Notes under the pieces: generated by a model
The model's database searches: none
The model's input: the letters and a program-made list of their open reading frames with translations, nothing else
What the model was told of the DNA's origin: nothing
From: Hippasteria phrygiana
Taxonomy: Eukaryota > Echinodermata > Asteroidea > Valvatida > Goniasteridae
NCBI GenBank assembly: GCA_037893225.1
Contig: JAZGUH010000282.1
Coordinates: 620,001 to 684,000 of the forward strand
Length of the DNA: 64,000 nt
Direction of reading: 5' to 3'
Shown here: positions 49,695-63,350 of the stretch, one piece after another
How positions within the stretch are numbered: the stretch's first letter is position 1
Layout: each line of letters begins with the position of its first letter
Program-made: the position numbers and the translations under genes

Positions 49695-52600
49695 TCATAC
49701 CCCAGGGAATTTGACAGGCATGGAGCAATAAATAGAAGGTAATATGCACACAGATGTTGGCCGGGAAGAAAATAAACATTGCGAGGTTCGAATTTGCTCC
49801 ACAATTTTTAACTCTAAGAAGCCGCCGATAATTGCAACATGTAGCGCCAGATCTAAGCTATCCATACATGTCAAAATTACTGAATTTGGTTGATATTTCA
49901 TGCAATTATGAATGAGTAAAGCAAGTCCATACCCCAGGGAATTTGACAGACATGGAGCAATAAATAGAAGGTAATATGCACACAGATGTTGGCCGGGAAG
50001 AAAATAAACATTGCGAGGTTTGAATTTTCTCCACAAGTTTTAACTCTAAGAAGCCGCCGATAATTGCAACATGTAGCGCCAGATCTAAGCTATCCATACA
50101 TGTCAAAATTGCTGTATTTGGTTTATATTTCATGCAATTATGAATGAGTAAAGCAAGTCATACCCTAGGGAATTTGACATGCATGGAGCAATAAATAGAA
50201 GGTAATATGCACACAGATGTTGGCCGGAAAGAAAATAAACATTGCGAGGTTTGAATTTTCTCCCCAAGTGTTAACTCTAAGAAGCCGCCGATAATTGCAA
50301 CATGTAGCGCCAGATCTAAGCTATCCATACATGTCAAAATTACTGAATTTGGTTGATATTTCATGCAATTATGAATGAGTAAAGCAAGTCCATACCCCAG
50401 GGAATTTGACATGCATGGAGCAATAAATAGACGGTAACATGTACACAGATGTTGGCCGGAAAGAAAATATACATTGCGAGGTTTGAATTTTCTCCACAAG
50501 TTTTAACTCTAGGAAGCCGCCGATGATTGCAACATGTAGCGCCAGATCTAAGCTATCCATACATGTCAAAATTACTGTATTTGGTTGATATTTCATGCAA
50601 TTATGAATGAGTAAAGCAAGTCATACCCCAGGGAATTTGACAGGCATGGAGCAATAAATAGAAGGTAATATGCACACAGATGTTGGCCGGGAAGAAAATA
50701 AACATTGCGAGGTTTGAATTTTCTCCACAAGTGTTAACTCTAAGAAGTCGCCGATAATTGCAACATGTAGCGCCAGATCTAAGCTATCCATACATGTCAA
50801 AATTACTGAATTTGGTTGATATTTCATGCAATTATGAATGAGTAAAGCAAGTCCATACCCCAGGGAATTTGACATGCATGGAGCAATAAATAGACGGTAA
50901 CATGTACACAGATGTTGGCCGGAAAGAAAATAAACATTGCGAGGTTTGAATTTTCTCCACAAGTTTTAACTCTAGGAAGCCGCCGATAATTGCAACATGT
51001 AGCGCCAGATCTAAGTTATCCATACATGTCAAAATTACTGAATTTGGTTGATATTTCATGCAATTATGAATGAGTAAAGCAAGTCCATACCCCATGGAAT
51101 TTGACAGGCATGGAGCAATAAATAAAAGGTAATCTGCACACAGATGGTGGCCGGGAAGAAAATAAACATTGCGAGGTTTGAATTTTCTCCGCAAGTTTTA
51201 ACTCTAGGAAGCCGCCGATAATTGCAACATGTAGCGCCAGATCTAAGCTATCCATACATGTCAAAATTACTGTATTTGGTTTATATTGCATGCAATCATG
51301 AATGAGTAAAGCAAGTCCATACCCCAGGGAATTTGACATGCATGGAGCAATAAATAGACGGTAACATGTACACAGATGTTGGCCGGAAAGAAAATATACA
51401 TTGCGAGGTTTGAATTTTCTCCACAAGTTTTAACTCTAGGAAGCCGCCGATGATTGCAACATGTAGCGCCAGATCTAAGCTATCCATACATGTCAAAATT
51501 ACTGTATTTGGTTGATATTTCATGCAATTATGAATGAGTAAAGCAAGTCATACCCCAGGGAATTTGACAGGCATGGAGCAATAAATAGAAGGTAATATGC
51601 ACACAGATGTTGGCCGGGAAGAAAATAAACATTGCGAGGTTTGAATTTTCTCCACAAGTGTTAACTCTATGAAGTCGCCGATAATTGCAACATGTAGCGC
51701 CAGATCTAAGCTATCCATACATGTCAAAATTACTGAATTTGGTTGATATTTTATGCAATTATGAATGAGTAAAGCAAGTCCATACCCCAGGGAATTTGAC
51801 ATGCATGGAGCAATAAATAGACGGTAACATGTACACAGATGTTGGCCGGAAAGAAAATAAACATTGCGAGGTTTGAATTTTCTCCACAAGTTTTAACTCT
51901 AGGAAGCCGCCGATGATTGCAACATGTAGCGCCATATGTAAGCTATCCATACATGTCAAAATTACTGTTTTTGGGTGATATTTCATGCAATTATGAATGA
52001 GTAAAGCAAGTCCATACCCCAGGGAAATTGACATGCATGGAGCAATAAATAGACGGTAACATGTACACAGATGTTGGCCGGAAAGAAAATAAACATTGCG
52101 AGGTTTGAATTTTCTCCACAAGTTTTAACTCTAGGAAGCCGCCGATGATTGCAACATGTAGCGCCAGATCTAAGCTATCCATACATGTCAACATTACTGT
52201 ATTTGGTTGATATTTCATGCAATTATGAATGAGTAAAGCAAGTCATACCCCAGGGAATTTGACAGGCATGGAGCAATAAATAGAAGGTAATATGCACACA
52301 GATGTTGGCCGGGAAGAAAATAAACATTGCGAGGTTTGAATTTTCTCCACAAGTGTTAACTCTAAGAAGCCGCCGATAATTGCAACATGTAGCGCCAGAT
52401 CTAAGCTATCCATACATGTCAAAATTACTGAATTTGGTTGGTATTTCATGCAATTATGAATGAGTAAAGCAAGTCCATACCCCATGGAATTTGACATGCA
52501 TGGAGCAATAAATAGACGGTAACATGTACACAGATGTTGGCCGGAAAGAAAATAAACATTGCGAGGTTTGAATTTTCTCCACAAGTTTTAACTCTAGGAA

Positions 52601-53396
52601 GCCGCCGATAATTGCAACATGTAGCGCCAGATCTAAGCTATCCATACATGTCAAAATTACTGAATTTGGTTGATATTTCATGCAATTATGAATGAGTAAA
52701 GCAAGTCCATACCCCATGGAATTTGACAGGCATGGAGCAATAAATAAAAGGTAATCTGCACACAGATGGTGGCCGGGAAGAAAATAAACATTGCGAGGTT
52801 TGAATTTTCTCCGCAAGTTTTAACTCTAGGAAGCCGCCGATAATTGCAACATGTAGCGCCAGATCTAAGCTATCCATACATGTCAAAATTACTGTATTTG
52901 GTTTATATTGCATGCAATTATGAATGAGTAAAGCAAGTCATACCCTAGGGAATTTGACAGGCATGGAGCAATAAATAGACTGTAATGTACACAGATGTTG
53001 GCCGGAAAGAAAATAAACATTGCGAGGTTTGAATTTTCTCTACAAGTTTTAACTCTGGGAAGCCGCCGATGATTGCAACATGTAGCGCCAGATCTAAGCT
53101 ATCCATACATGTCAAAATTACTGAATTTGGTTGATATTTCATGTAATTATGAATGAGTAAAGCAAGTCATACCCCAGGGAATTTGACAGGCATGGAGCAA
53201 TAAATAGAAGGTAATATGCACACAGATGTTGGCCGGAAAGAAAATAAACATTGCGAGGTTTGAATTTTCTCCACAAGTGTTAACTCTAAGAAGCCGCCAT
53301 GATTGCAACATGTAGCGCCAGATCTAAGCTATCCATACATGTCAAAATTACTGAATTTGGTTGATATTTCATGCAATTATGAATGAGTAAAGCAAG
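49695..53396 (+). repeat. 16-unit zone with many private mutations
   Basis: Unit starts are 49695, 49926, 50158, 50389, 50621, 50852, 51084, 51316, 51548, 51779, 52011, 52243, 52474, 52706, 52938 and 53167. Types resemble those at 7130-8981 and 38125-40671. Changes I see nowhere else include 49789, 49796 and 49805 in one unit, then 51016, 51297, 51670, 51752 and 51938, and several in 52938. This stretch looks less recently homogenised than the rest. Confidence 0.87.
52938..53166 (+). repeat. Most diverged unit (229 bp)
   Basis: This unit is 229 bp. It reads tagactgtaatgtac where tagacggtaacatgtac is expected (one substitution and a 2-bp loss near 52981-52986). It also has ctctacaag (53041), ctgggaag (53057) and atgtaattat (53144). 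It starts ccctaggg, a combination with tagac not seen elsewhere. The next unit (53167) is 230 bp because one base is missing at about 53298. Confidence 0.9.
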
Positions 53397-55248
53397 TCCA
53401 TACCCCAGGGAAATTGACATGCATGGAGCAATAAATAGACGGTAACATGTACACAGATGTTGGCCGGAAAGAAAATAAACATTGCGAGGTTTGAATTTTC
53501 TCCACAAGTTTTAACTCTAGGAAGCCGCCGATGATTGCAACATGTAGCGCCAGATCTAAGCTATCCATACATGTCAACATTACTGTATTTGGTTGATATT
53601 TCATGCAATTATGAATGAGTAAAGCAAGTCATACCCCAGGGAATTTGACAGGCATGGAGCAATAAATAGAAGGTAATATGCACACAGATGTTGGCCGGGA
53701 AGAAAATAAACATTGCGAGGTTTGAATTTTCTCCACAAGTGTTAACTCTAAGAAGCCGCCGATAATTGCAACATGTAGCGCCAGATCTAAGCTATCCATA
53801 CATGTCAAAATTACTGAATTTGGTTAGTATTTCATGCAATTATGAATGAGTAAAGCAAGTCCATACCCCATGGAATTTGACATGCATGGAGCAATAAATA
53901 GACGGTAACATGTACACAGATGTTGGCCGGAAAGAAAATAAACATTGCGAGGTTTGAATTTTCTCCACAAGTTTTAACTCTAGGAAGCCGCCGATAATTG
54001 CAACATGTAGCGCCAGATCTAAGCTATCCATACATGTCAAAATTACTGAATTTGGTTGATATTTCATGCAATTATGAATGAGTAAAGCAAGTCCATACCC
54101 CATGGAATTTGACAGGCATGGAGCAATAAATAAAAGGTAATCTGCACACAGATGGTGGCCGGGAAGAAAATAAACATTGCGAGGTTTGAATTTTCTCCGC
54201 AAGTTTTAACTCTAGGAAGCCGCCGATAATTGCAACATGTAGCGCCAGATCTAAGCTATCCATACATGTCAAAATTACTGTATTTGGTTGATATTTCATG
54301 CAATTATGAATGAGTAAAGCAAGTCATACCCCAGGGAATTTGACAGGCATGGAGCAATAAATAGAAGGTAATATGCACACAGATGTTGGCCGGGAAGAAA
54401 ATAAACATTGCGAGGTTTGAATTTTCTCCACAAGTTTTAACTCTAAGAAGCCGCCGATAATTGCAACATGTAGCGCCAGATCTAAGCTATCCATACATGT
54501 CAAAATTACTGAATTTTGTTGATATTTCATGCAATTATGAATGAGTAGAGCAAGTCCATACCCCAGGGAATTTGACAGGCATGGAGCAATAAATAAGAGG
54601 TAATCTGCACACAGATGGTGGCCGGGAAGAAAATAAACATTGCGAGGTTTGAATTTTCTCCACAAGTGTTAACTCTAAGAAGCCGCCGATAATTGCAACA
54701 TGTAGCGCCAGATCTAAGCTATCCATACATGTCAAAATTGCTGTATTTGGTTTATATTTCATGCAATTATGAATGAGTAAAGCAAGTCATACCCTAGGGA
54801 ATTTGACAGGCATGGAGCAATAAATAGAAGGTAATATGCACACAGATGTTGGCCGGAAAGAAAATAAACATTGCGAGGTTTGAATTTTCTCCACAAGTTT
54901 TAACTCTAGGAAGCCGCCGATAATTGCAACATGTAGCGCCAGATCTAAGCTATCCATACATGTCAAAATTACTGAATTTGGTTGATATTTCATGCAATTA
55001 TGAATGAGTAAAGCAAGTCCATACCCCATGGAATTTGACAGGCATGGAGCAATAAATAAAAGGTAATCTGCACACAGATGGTGGCCGGGAAGAAAATAAA
55101 CATTGCGAGGTTTGAATTTTCTCCACAAGTGTTAACTCTAAGAAGCCGCCATGATTGCAACATGTAGCGCCAGATCTAAGCTATCCATACATGTCAAAAT
55201 TACTGAATTTGGTTGATATTTCATGCAATTATGAATGAGTAAAGCAAG
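53397..55248 (+). repeat. 1852-bp 8-unit repeat, copy 1
   Basis: Units at 53397 n-like, 53629 j (ggttagtat), 53860, 54092 k-like, 54324 g (gaattttgttg), 54555 h/a hybrid, 54787 and 55018. The last unit has a k-type front (ccatgg, ataaaagg, ggtgg) and a rear identical in markers to unit 53167, including its 1-bp deletion (gccgccatgatt). It is therefore the junction of the duplication. Confidence 0.9.
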
Positions 55249-57101
55249 TCCATACCCCAGGGAAATTGACATGCATGGAGCAATAAATAGACGGTAACAT
55301 GTACACAGATGTTGGCCGGAAAGAAAATAAACATTGCGAGGTTTGAATTTTCTCCACAAGTTTTAACTCTAGGAAGCCGCCGATGATTGCAACATGTAGC
55401 GCCAGATCTAAGCTATCCATACATGTCAACATTACTGTATTTGGTTGATATTTCATGCAATTATGAATGAGTAAAGCAAGTCATACCCCAGGGAATTTGA
55501 CAGGCATGGAGCAATAAATAGAAGGTAATATGCACACAGATGTTGGCCGGGAAGAAAATAAACATTGCGAGGTTTGAATTTTCTCCACAAGTGTTAACTC
55601 TAAGAAGCCGCCGATAATTGCAACATGTAGCGCCAGATCTAAGCTATCCATACATGTCAAAATTACTGAATTTGGTTAGTATTTCATGCAATTATGAATG
55701 AGTAAAGCAAGTCCATACCCCATGGAATTTGACATGCATGGAGCAATAAATAGACGGTAACATGTACACAGATGTTGGCCGGAAAGAAAATAAACATTGC
55801 GAGGTTTGAATTTTCTCCACAAGTTTTAACTCTAGGAAGCCGCCGATAATTGCAACATGTAGCGCCAGATCTAAGCTATCCATACATGTCAAAATTACTG
55901 AATTTGGTTGATATTTCATGCAATTATGAATGAGTAAAGCAAGTCCATACCCCATGGAATTTGACAGGCATGGAGCAATAAATAAAAGGTAATCTGCACA
56001 CAGATGGTGGCCGGGAAGAAAATAAACATTGCGAGGTTTGAATTTTCTCCGCAAGTTTTAACTCTAGGAAGCCGCCGATAATTGCAACATGTAGCGCCAG
56101 ATCTAAGCTATCCATACATGTCAAAATTACTGTATTTGGTTGATATTTCATGCAATTATGAATGAGTAAAGCAAGTCATACCCCAGGGAATTTGACAGGC
56201 ATGGAGCAATAAATAGAAGGTAATATGCACACAGATGTTGGCCGGGAAGAAAATAAACATTGCGAGGTTTGAATTTTCTCCACAAGTTTTAACTCTAAGA
56301 AGCCGCCGATAATTGCAACATGTAGCGCCAGATCTAAGCTATCCATACATGTCAAAATTACTGAATTTTGTTGATATTTCATGCAATTATGAATGAGTAG
56401 AGCAAGTCCATACCCCAGGGAATTTGACAGGCATGGAGCAATAAATAAGAGGTAATCTGCACACAGATGGTGGCCGGGAAGAAAATAAACATTGCGAGGT
56501 TTGAATTTTCTCCACAAGTGTTAACTCTAAGAAGCCGCCGATAATTGCAACATGTAGCGCCAGATCTAAGCTATCCATACATGTCAAAATTGCTGTATTT
56601 GGTTTATATTTCATGCAATTATGAATGAGTAAAGCAAGTCATACCCTAGGGAATTTGACAGGCATGGAGCAATAAATAGAAGGTAATATGCACACAGATG
56701 TTGGCCGGAAAGAAAATAAACATTGCGAGGTTTGAATTTTCTCCACTAGTTTTAACTCTAAGAAGCCGCCGATAATTGCAACATGTAGCGCCAGATCTAA
56801 GCTATCCATACATGTCAAAATTACTGAATTTGGTTGATATTTCATGCAATTATGAATGAGTAAAGCAAGTCCATACCCCAGGGAATTTGACAGGCATGGA
56901 GCAATAAATAGACGGTAACATGTACACAGATGTTGGCCGGAAAGAAAATAAACATTGCGAGGTTTGAATTTTCTCCACAAGTTTTAACTCTAGGAAGCCG
57001 CCGATGATTGCAACATGTAGCGCCAGATCTAAGCTATCCATACATGTCAAAATTACTGTATTTGGTTGATATTTCATGCAATTATGAATGAGTAAAGCAA
57101 G
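55249..57101 (+). repeat. 1852-bp repeat, copy 2 (six units), then b and c
   Basis: Units at 55249, 55481, 55712, 55944, 56176 and 56407 repeat copy 1 at +1852, including ggttagtat (55481) and gaattttgttg (56176). From 56639 the order changes to b (ccactag) and c (56870), so the copied segment ends near 56638. Confidence 0.9.
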
Positions 57102-59878
57102 TCATACCCCAGGGAATTTGACAAGCATGGAGCAATAAATAGAAGGTAATATGCACACAGATGTTGGCCGGGAAGAAAATAAACATTGCGAGGTTTGAAT
57201 TTTCTCCACAAGTGTTAACTCTAAGAAGCCGCCGATGATTGCAACATGTAGCGCCAGATCTAAGCTATCCATACATGTCAAAATTACTGAATTTGGTTGA
57301 TATTTCATGCAATTATGAATGAGTAAAGCAAGTCATACCCCAGGGAATTTGACAGGCATGGAGCAATAAATAGAAGGTAATATGCACACAGATGTTGGCC
57401 GGGAAGAAAATAAACATTGCGAGGTTTGAATTTTCTCCACAAGTTTTAACTCTAAGAAGCCGCCGATAATTGCAACATGTAGCGCCAGATCTAAGCTATC
57501 CATACATGTCAAAATTACTGAATTTGGTTGATATTTCATGCAATTATGAATGAGTAGAGCAAGTCCATACCCCAGGGAATTTGACAGGCATGGAGCAATA
57601 AATAAGAGGTAATCTGCACACAGATGGTGGCCGGGAAGAAAATAAACATTGCGAGGTTTGAATTTTCTCCACAAGTGTTAACTCTAAGAAGCCGCCGATA
57701 ATTGCAACATGTAGCGCCAGATCTAAGCTATCCATACATGTCAAAATTACTGAATTTGGTTGATATTTCATGCAATTATGAATGAGTAAAGCAAGTCATA
57801 CCCCAGGGAATTTGACAGACATGGAGCAATAAATAGAAGGTAATATGCACACAGATGTTGGCCGGAAAGAAAATAAACATTGCGAGGTTTGAATTTTCTC
57901 CACAAGTTTTAACTCTAGGAAGCCGCCGATGATTGCAACATGTAGCGCCAGATCTAAGCTATCCATACATGTCAAAATTGCTGTATTTGGTTTATATTTC
58001 ATGCAATTATGAATGAGTAAAGCAAGTCATACCCTAGGGAATTTGACATGCATGGAGCAATAAATAGAAGGTAATATGCACACAGATGTTGGCCGGAAAG
58101 AAAATAAACATTGCGAGGTTTGAATTTTCTCCCCAAGTGTTAACTCTAAGAAGCCGCCGATAATTGCAACATGTAGCGCCAGATCTAAGCTATCCATACA
58201 TGTCAAAATTACTGAATTTGGTTGATATTTCATGCAATTATGAATGAGTAAAGCAAGTCCATACCCCAGGGAATTTGACATGCATGGAGCAATAAATAGA
58301 CGGTAACATGTACACAGATGTTGGCCGGAAAGAAAATATACATTGCGAGGTTTGAATTTTCTCCACAAGTTTTAACTCTAGGAAGCCGCCGATGATTGCA
58401 ACATGTAGCGCCAGATCTAAGCTATCCATACATGTCAAAATTACTGAATTTGGTTGATATTTCATGCAATTATGAATGAGTAAAGCAAGTCATACCCCAG
58501 GGAATTTGACAGGCATGGAGCAATAAATAGAAGGTAATATGCACACAGATGTTGGCCGGGAAGAAAATAAACATTGCGAGGTTTGAATTTTCTCCACAAG
58601 TTTTAACTCTAAGAAGCCGCCGATAATTGCAACATGTAGCGCCAGATCTAAGCTATCCATACATGTCAAAATTACTGAATTTGGTTGATATTTCATGCAA
58701 TTATGAATGAGTAGAGCAAGTCCATACCCCAGGGAATTTGACAGGCATGGAGCAATAAATAAGAGGTAATCTGCACACAGATGGTGGCCGGGAAGAAAAT
58801 AAACATTGCGAGGTTTGAATTTTCTCCACAAGTGTTAACTCTAAGAAGCCGCCGATAATTGCAACATGTAGCGCCAGATCTAAGCTATCCATACATGTCA
58901 AAATTACTGAATTTGGTTGATATTTCATGCAATTATGAATGAGTAAAGCAAGTCATACCCCAGGGAATTTGACAGACATGGAGCAATAAATAGAAGGTAA
59001 TATGCACACAGATGTTGGCCGGAAAGAAAATAAACATTGCGAGGTTTGAATTTTCTCCACAAGTTTTAACTCTAAGAAGCCGCCGATAATTGCAACATGT
59101 AGCGCCAGATCTAAGCTATCCATACATGTCAAAATTACTGAATTTGGTTGATATTTCATGCAATTATGAATGAGTAGAGCAAGTCCATACCCCAGGGAAT
59201 TTGACAGGCATGGAGCAATAAATAAGAGGTAATCTGCACACAGATGGTGGCCGGGAAGAAAATAAACATTGCGAGGTTTGAATTTTCTCCACAAGTGTTA
59301 ACTCTAAGAAGCCGCCGATAATTGCAACATGTAGCGCCAGATCTAAGCTATCCATACATGTCAAAATTGCTGTATTTGGTTTATATTTCATGCAATTATG
59401 AATGAGTAAAGCAAGTCATACCCTAGGGAATTTGACAGGCATGGAGCAATAAATAGAAGGTAATATGCACACAGATGTTGGCCGGAAAGAAAATAAACAT
59501 TGCGAGGTTTGAATTTTCTCCACTAGTTTTAACTCTAAGAAGCCGCCGATAATTGCAACATGTAGCGCCAGATCTAAGCTATCCATACATGTCAAAATTA
59601 CTGAATTTGGTTGATATTTCATGCAATTATGAATGAGTAAAGCAAGTCCATACCCCAGGGAATTTGACAGGCATGGAGCAATAAATAGACGGTAACATGT
59701 ACACAGATGTTGGCCGGAAAGAAAATAAACATTGCGAGGTTTGAATTTTCTCCACAAGTTTTAACTCTAGGAAGCCGCCGATGATTGCAACATGTAGCGC
59801 CAGATCTAAGCTATCCATACATGTCAAAATTACTGTATTTGGTTGATATTTCATGCAATTATGAATGAGTAAAGCAAG
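57102..59878 (+). repeat. 12-unit repeat marked by acaagcatgg, copy 1
   Basis: Units at 57102 d (acaagcatgg), 57333 g, 57564 h, 57796 a, 58027 b2, 58258 l, 58490 g, 58721 h, 58953 (acagacatgg front, g-type rear ending gagtagagc), 59184 h/a hybrid, 59416 b and 59647 c. The acaagcatgg marker recurs only at 59879 and 63351, which sets the higher-order period here at 12 and then 15 units. Confidence 0.88.
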
Positions 59879-62800
59879 TCATACCCCAGGGAATTTGACA
59901 AGCATGGAGCAATAAATAGAAGGTAATATGCACACAGATGTTGGCCGGGAAGAAAATAAACATTGCGAGGTTTGAATTTTCTCCACAAGTGTTAACTCTA
60001 AGAAGCCGCCGATGATTGCAACATGTAGCGCCAGATCTAAGCTATCCATACATGTCAAAATTACTGAATTTGGTTGATATTTCATGCAATTATGAATGAG
60101 TAAAGCAAGTCATACCCCAGGGAATTTGACAGGCATGGAGCAATAAATAGAAGGTAATATGCACACAGATGTTGGCCGGGAAGAAAATAAACATTGCGAG
60201 GTTTGAATTTTCTCCACAAGTTTTAACTCTAAGAAGCCGCCGATAATTGCAACATGTAGCGCCAGATCTAAGCTATCCATACATGTCAAAATTACTGAAT
60301 TTGGTTGATATTTCATGCAATTATGAATGAGTAGAGCAAGTCCATACCCCAGGGAATTTGACAGGCATGGAGCAATAAATAAGAGGTAATCTGCACACAG
60401 ATGTTGGCCGGAAAGAAAATAAACATTGCGAGGTTTGAATTTTCTCCACAAGTTTTAACTCTAGGAAGCCGCCGATGATTGCAACATGTAGCGCCAGATC
60501 TAAGCTATCCATACATGTCAAAATTGCTGTATTTGGTTTATATTTCATGCAATTATGAATGAGTAAAGCAAGTCATACCCTAGGGAATTTGACATGCATG
60601 GAGCAATAAATAGAAGGTAATATGCACACAGATGTTGGCCGGAAAGAAAATAAACATTGCGAGGTTTGAATTTTCTCCCCAAGTGTTAACTCTAAGAAGC
60701 CGCCGATAATTGCAACATGTAGCGCCAGATCTAAGCTATCCATACATGTCAAAATTACTGAATTTGGTTGATATTTCATGCAATTATGAATGAGTAAAGC
60801 AAGTCCATACCCCAGGGAATTTGACATGCATGGAGCAATAAATAGACGGTAACATGTACACAGATGTTGGCCGGAAAGAAAATATACATTGCGAGGTTTG
60901 AATTTTCTCCACAAGTTTTAACTCTAGGAAGCCGCCGATGATTGCAACATGTAGCGCCAGATCTAAGCTATCCATACATGTCAAAATTACTGAATTTGGT
61001 TGATATTTCATGCAATTATGAATGAGTAAAGCAAGTCATACCCCAGGGAATTTGACAGGCATGGAGCAATAAATAGAAGGTAATATGCACACAGATGTTG
61101 GCCGGGAAGAAAATAAACATTGCGAGGTTTGAATTTTCTCCACAAGTTTTAACTCTAAGAAGCCGCCGATAATTGCAACATGTAGCGCCAGATCTAAGCT
61201 ATCCATACATGTCAAAATTACTGAATTTGGTTGATATTTCATGCAATTATGAATGAGTAGAGCAAGTCCATACCCCAGGGAATTTGACAGGCATGGAGCA
61301 ATAAATAAGAGGTAATCTGCACACAGATGGTGGCCGGGAAGAAAATAAACATTGCGAGGTTTGAATTTTCTCCACAAGTGTTAACTCTAAGAAGCCGCCG
61401 ATAATTGCAACATGTAGCGCCAGATCTAAGCTATCCATACATGTCAAAATTACTGAATTTGGTTGATATTTCATGCAATTATGAATGAGTAAAGCAAGTC
61501 ATACCCCAGGGAATTTGACAGTCATGGAGCAATAAATAGAAGGTAATATGCACACAGATGTTGGCCGGAAAGAAAATAAACATTGCGAGGTTTGAATTTT
61601 CTCCACAAGTTTTAACTCTAAGAAGCCGCCGATAATTGCAACATGTAGCGCCAGATCTAAGCTATCCATACATGTCAAAATTACTGAATTTGGTTGATAT
61701 TTCATGCAATTATGAATGAGTAAAGCAAGTCCATACCCCAGGGAATTTGACAGGCATGGAGCAATAAATAGACGGTAACATGTACACAGATGTTGGCCGG
61801 AAAGAAAATAAACATTGCGAGGTTTGAATTTTCTCCACAAGTTTTAACTCTAAGAAGCCGCCGATAATTGCAACATGTAGCGCCAGATCTAAGCTATCCA
61901 TACATGTCAAAATTACTGAATTTGGTTGATATTTCATGCAATTATGAATGAGTAGAGCAAGTCCATACCCCAGGGAATTTGACAGGCATGGAGCAATAAA
62001 TAAGAGGTAATCTGCACACAGATGGTGGCCGGGAAGAAAATAAACATTGCGAGGTTTGAATTTTCTCCACAAGTGTTAACTCTAAGAAGCCGCCGATAAT
62101 TGCAACATGTAGCGCCAGATCTAAGCTATCCATACATGTCAAAATTACTGAATTTGGTTGATATTTCATGCAATTATGAATGAGTAAAGCAAGTCATACC
62201 CCAGGGAATTTGACAGACATGGAGCAATAAATAGAAGGTAATATGCACACAGATGTTGGCCGGGAAGAAAATAAACATTGCGAGGTTTGAATTTTCTCCA
62301 CAAGTTTTAACTCTAAGAAGCCGCCGATAATTGCAACATGTAGCGCCAGATCTAAGCTATCCATACATGTCAAAATTACTGAATTTGGTTGATATTTCAT
62401 GCAATTATGAATGAGTAAAGCAAGTCATACCCCAGGGAATTTGACAGGCATGGAGCAATAAATAGAAGGTAATATGCACACAGATGTTGGCCGGGAAGAA
62501 AATAAACATTGCGAGGTTTGAATTTTCTCCACAAGTTTTAACTCTAAGAAGCCGCCGATAATTGCAACATGTAGCGCCAGATCTAAGCTATCCATACATG
62601 TCAAAATTACTGAATTTGGTTGATATTTCATGCAATTATGAATGAGTAGAGCAAGTCCATACCCCAGGGAATTTGACAGGCATGGAGCAATAAATAAGAG
62701 GTAATCTGCACACAGATGGTGGCCGGGAAGAAAATAAACATTGCGAGGTTTGAATTTTCTCCACAAGTGTTAACTCTAAGAAGCCGCCGATAATTGCAAC

Positions 62801-63350
62801 ATGTAGCGCCAGATCTAAGCTATCCATACATGTCAAAATTACTGAATTTGGTTGATATTTCATGCAATTATGAATGAGTAAAGCAAGTCATACCCCAGGG
62901 AATTTGACAGACATGGAGCAATAAAAAGAAGGTAATATGCACACAGATGTTGGCCGGAAAGAAAATAAACATTGCGAGGTTTGAATTTTCTCCACAAGTT
63001 TTAACTCTAAGAAGCCGCCGATAATTGCAACATGTAGCGCCAGATCTAAGCTATCCATACATGTCAAAATTACTGAATTTGGTTGGTATTTCATGCAATT
63101 ATGAATGAGTAAAGCAAGTCCATACCCCAGGGAATTTGACAGGCATGGAGCAATAAATAGACGGTAACATGTACACAGATGTTGGCCGGAAAGAAAATAA
63201 ACATTGCGAGGTTTGAATTTTCTCCACAAGTTTTAACTCTAGGAAGCCGCCGATGATTGCAACATGTAGCGCCAGATCTAAGCTATCCATACATGTCAAA
63301 ATTACTGTATTTGGTTGATATTTCATGCAATTATGAATGAGTAAAGCAAG
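59879..63350 (+). repeat. 15-unit repeat marked by acaagcatgg, copy 2
   Basis: Units at 59879 d, 60110 g, 60341 h/a hybrid, 60573 b2, 60804 l, 61036 g, 61267 h, 61499 (acagtcatgg), 61730 c/g hybrid, 61962 h, 62194, 62425 g, 62656 h, 62888 (aataaaaag) and 63119 c. Compared with copy 1 it lost a unit by the 60341 fusion and gained several g-h-like units. Confidence 0.87.
60341..60572 (+). repeat. Hybrid unit h/a with narrow switch point
   Basis: The front is type h (tccata, ataagagg, taatctgc) and everything from unit site 63 on is type a (gttgg, ggaaag, gtttt, ctagg, gatgatt, attgc, ggtttat). In copy 1 the two parents, 57564 h and 57796 a, are adjacent. The switch lies between site 50 and site 63, in the shared tgcacacagatg. 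One unit was lost. Confidence 0.9.
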
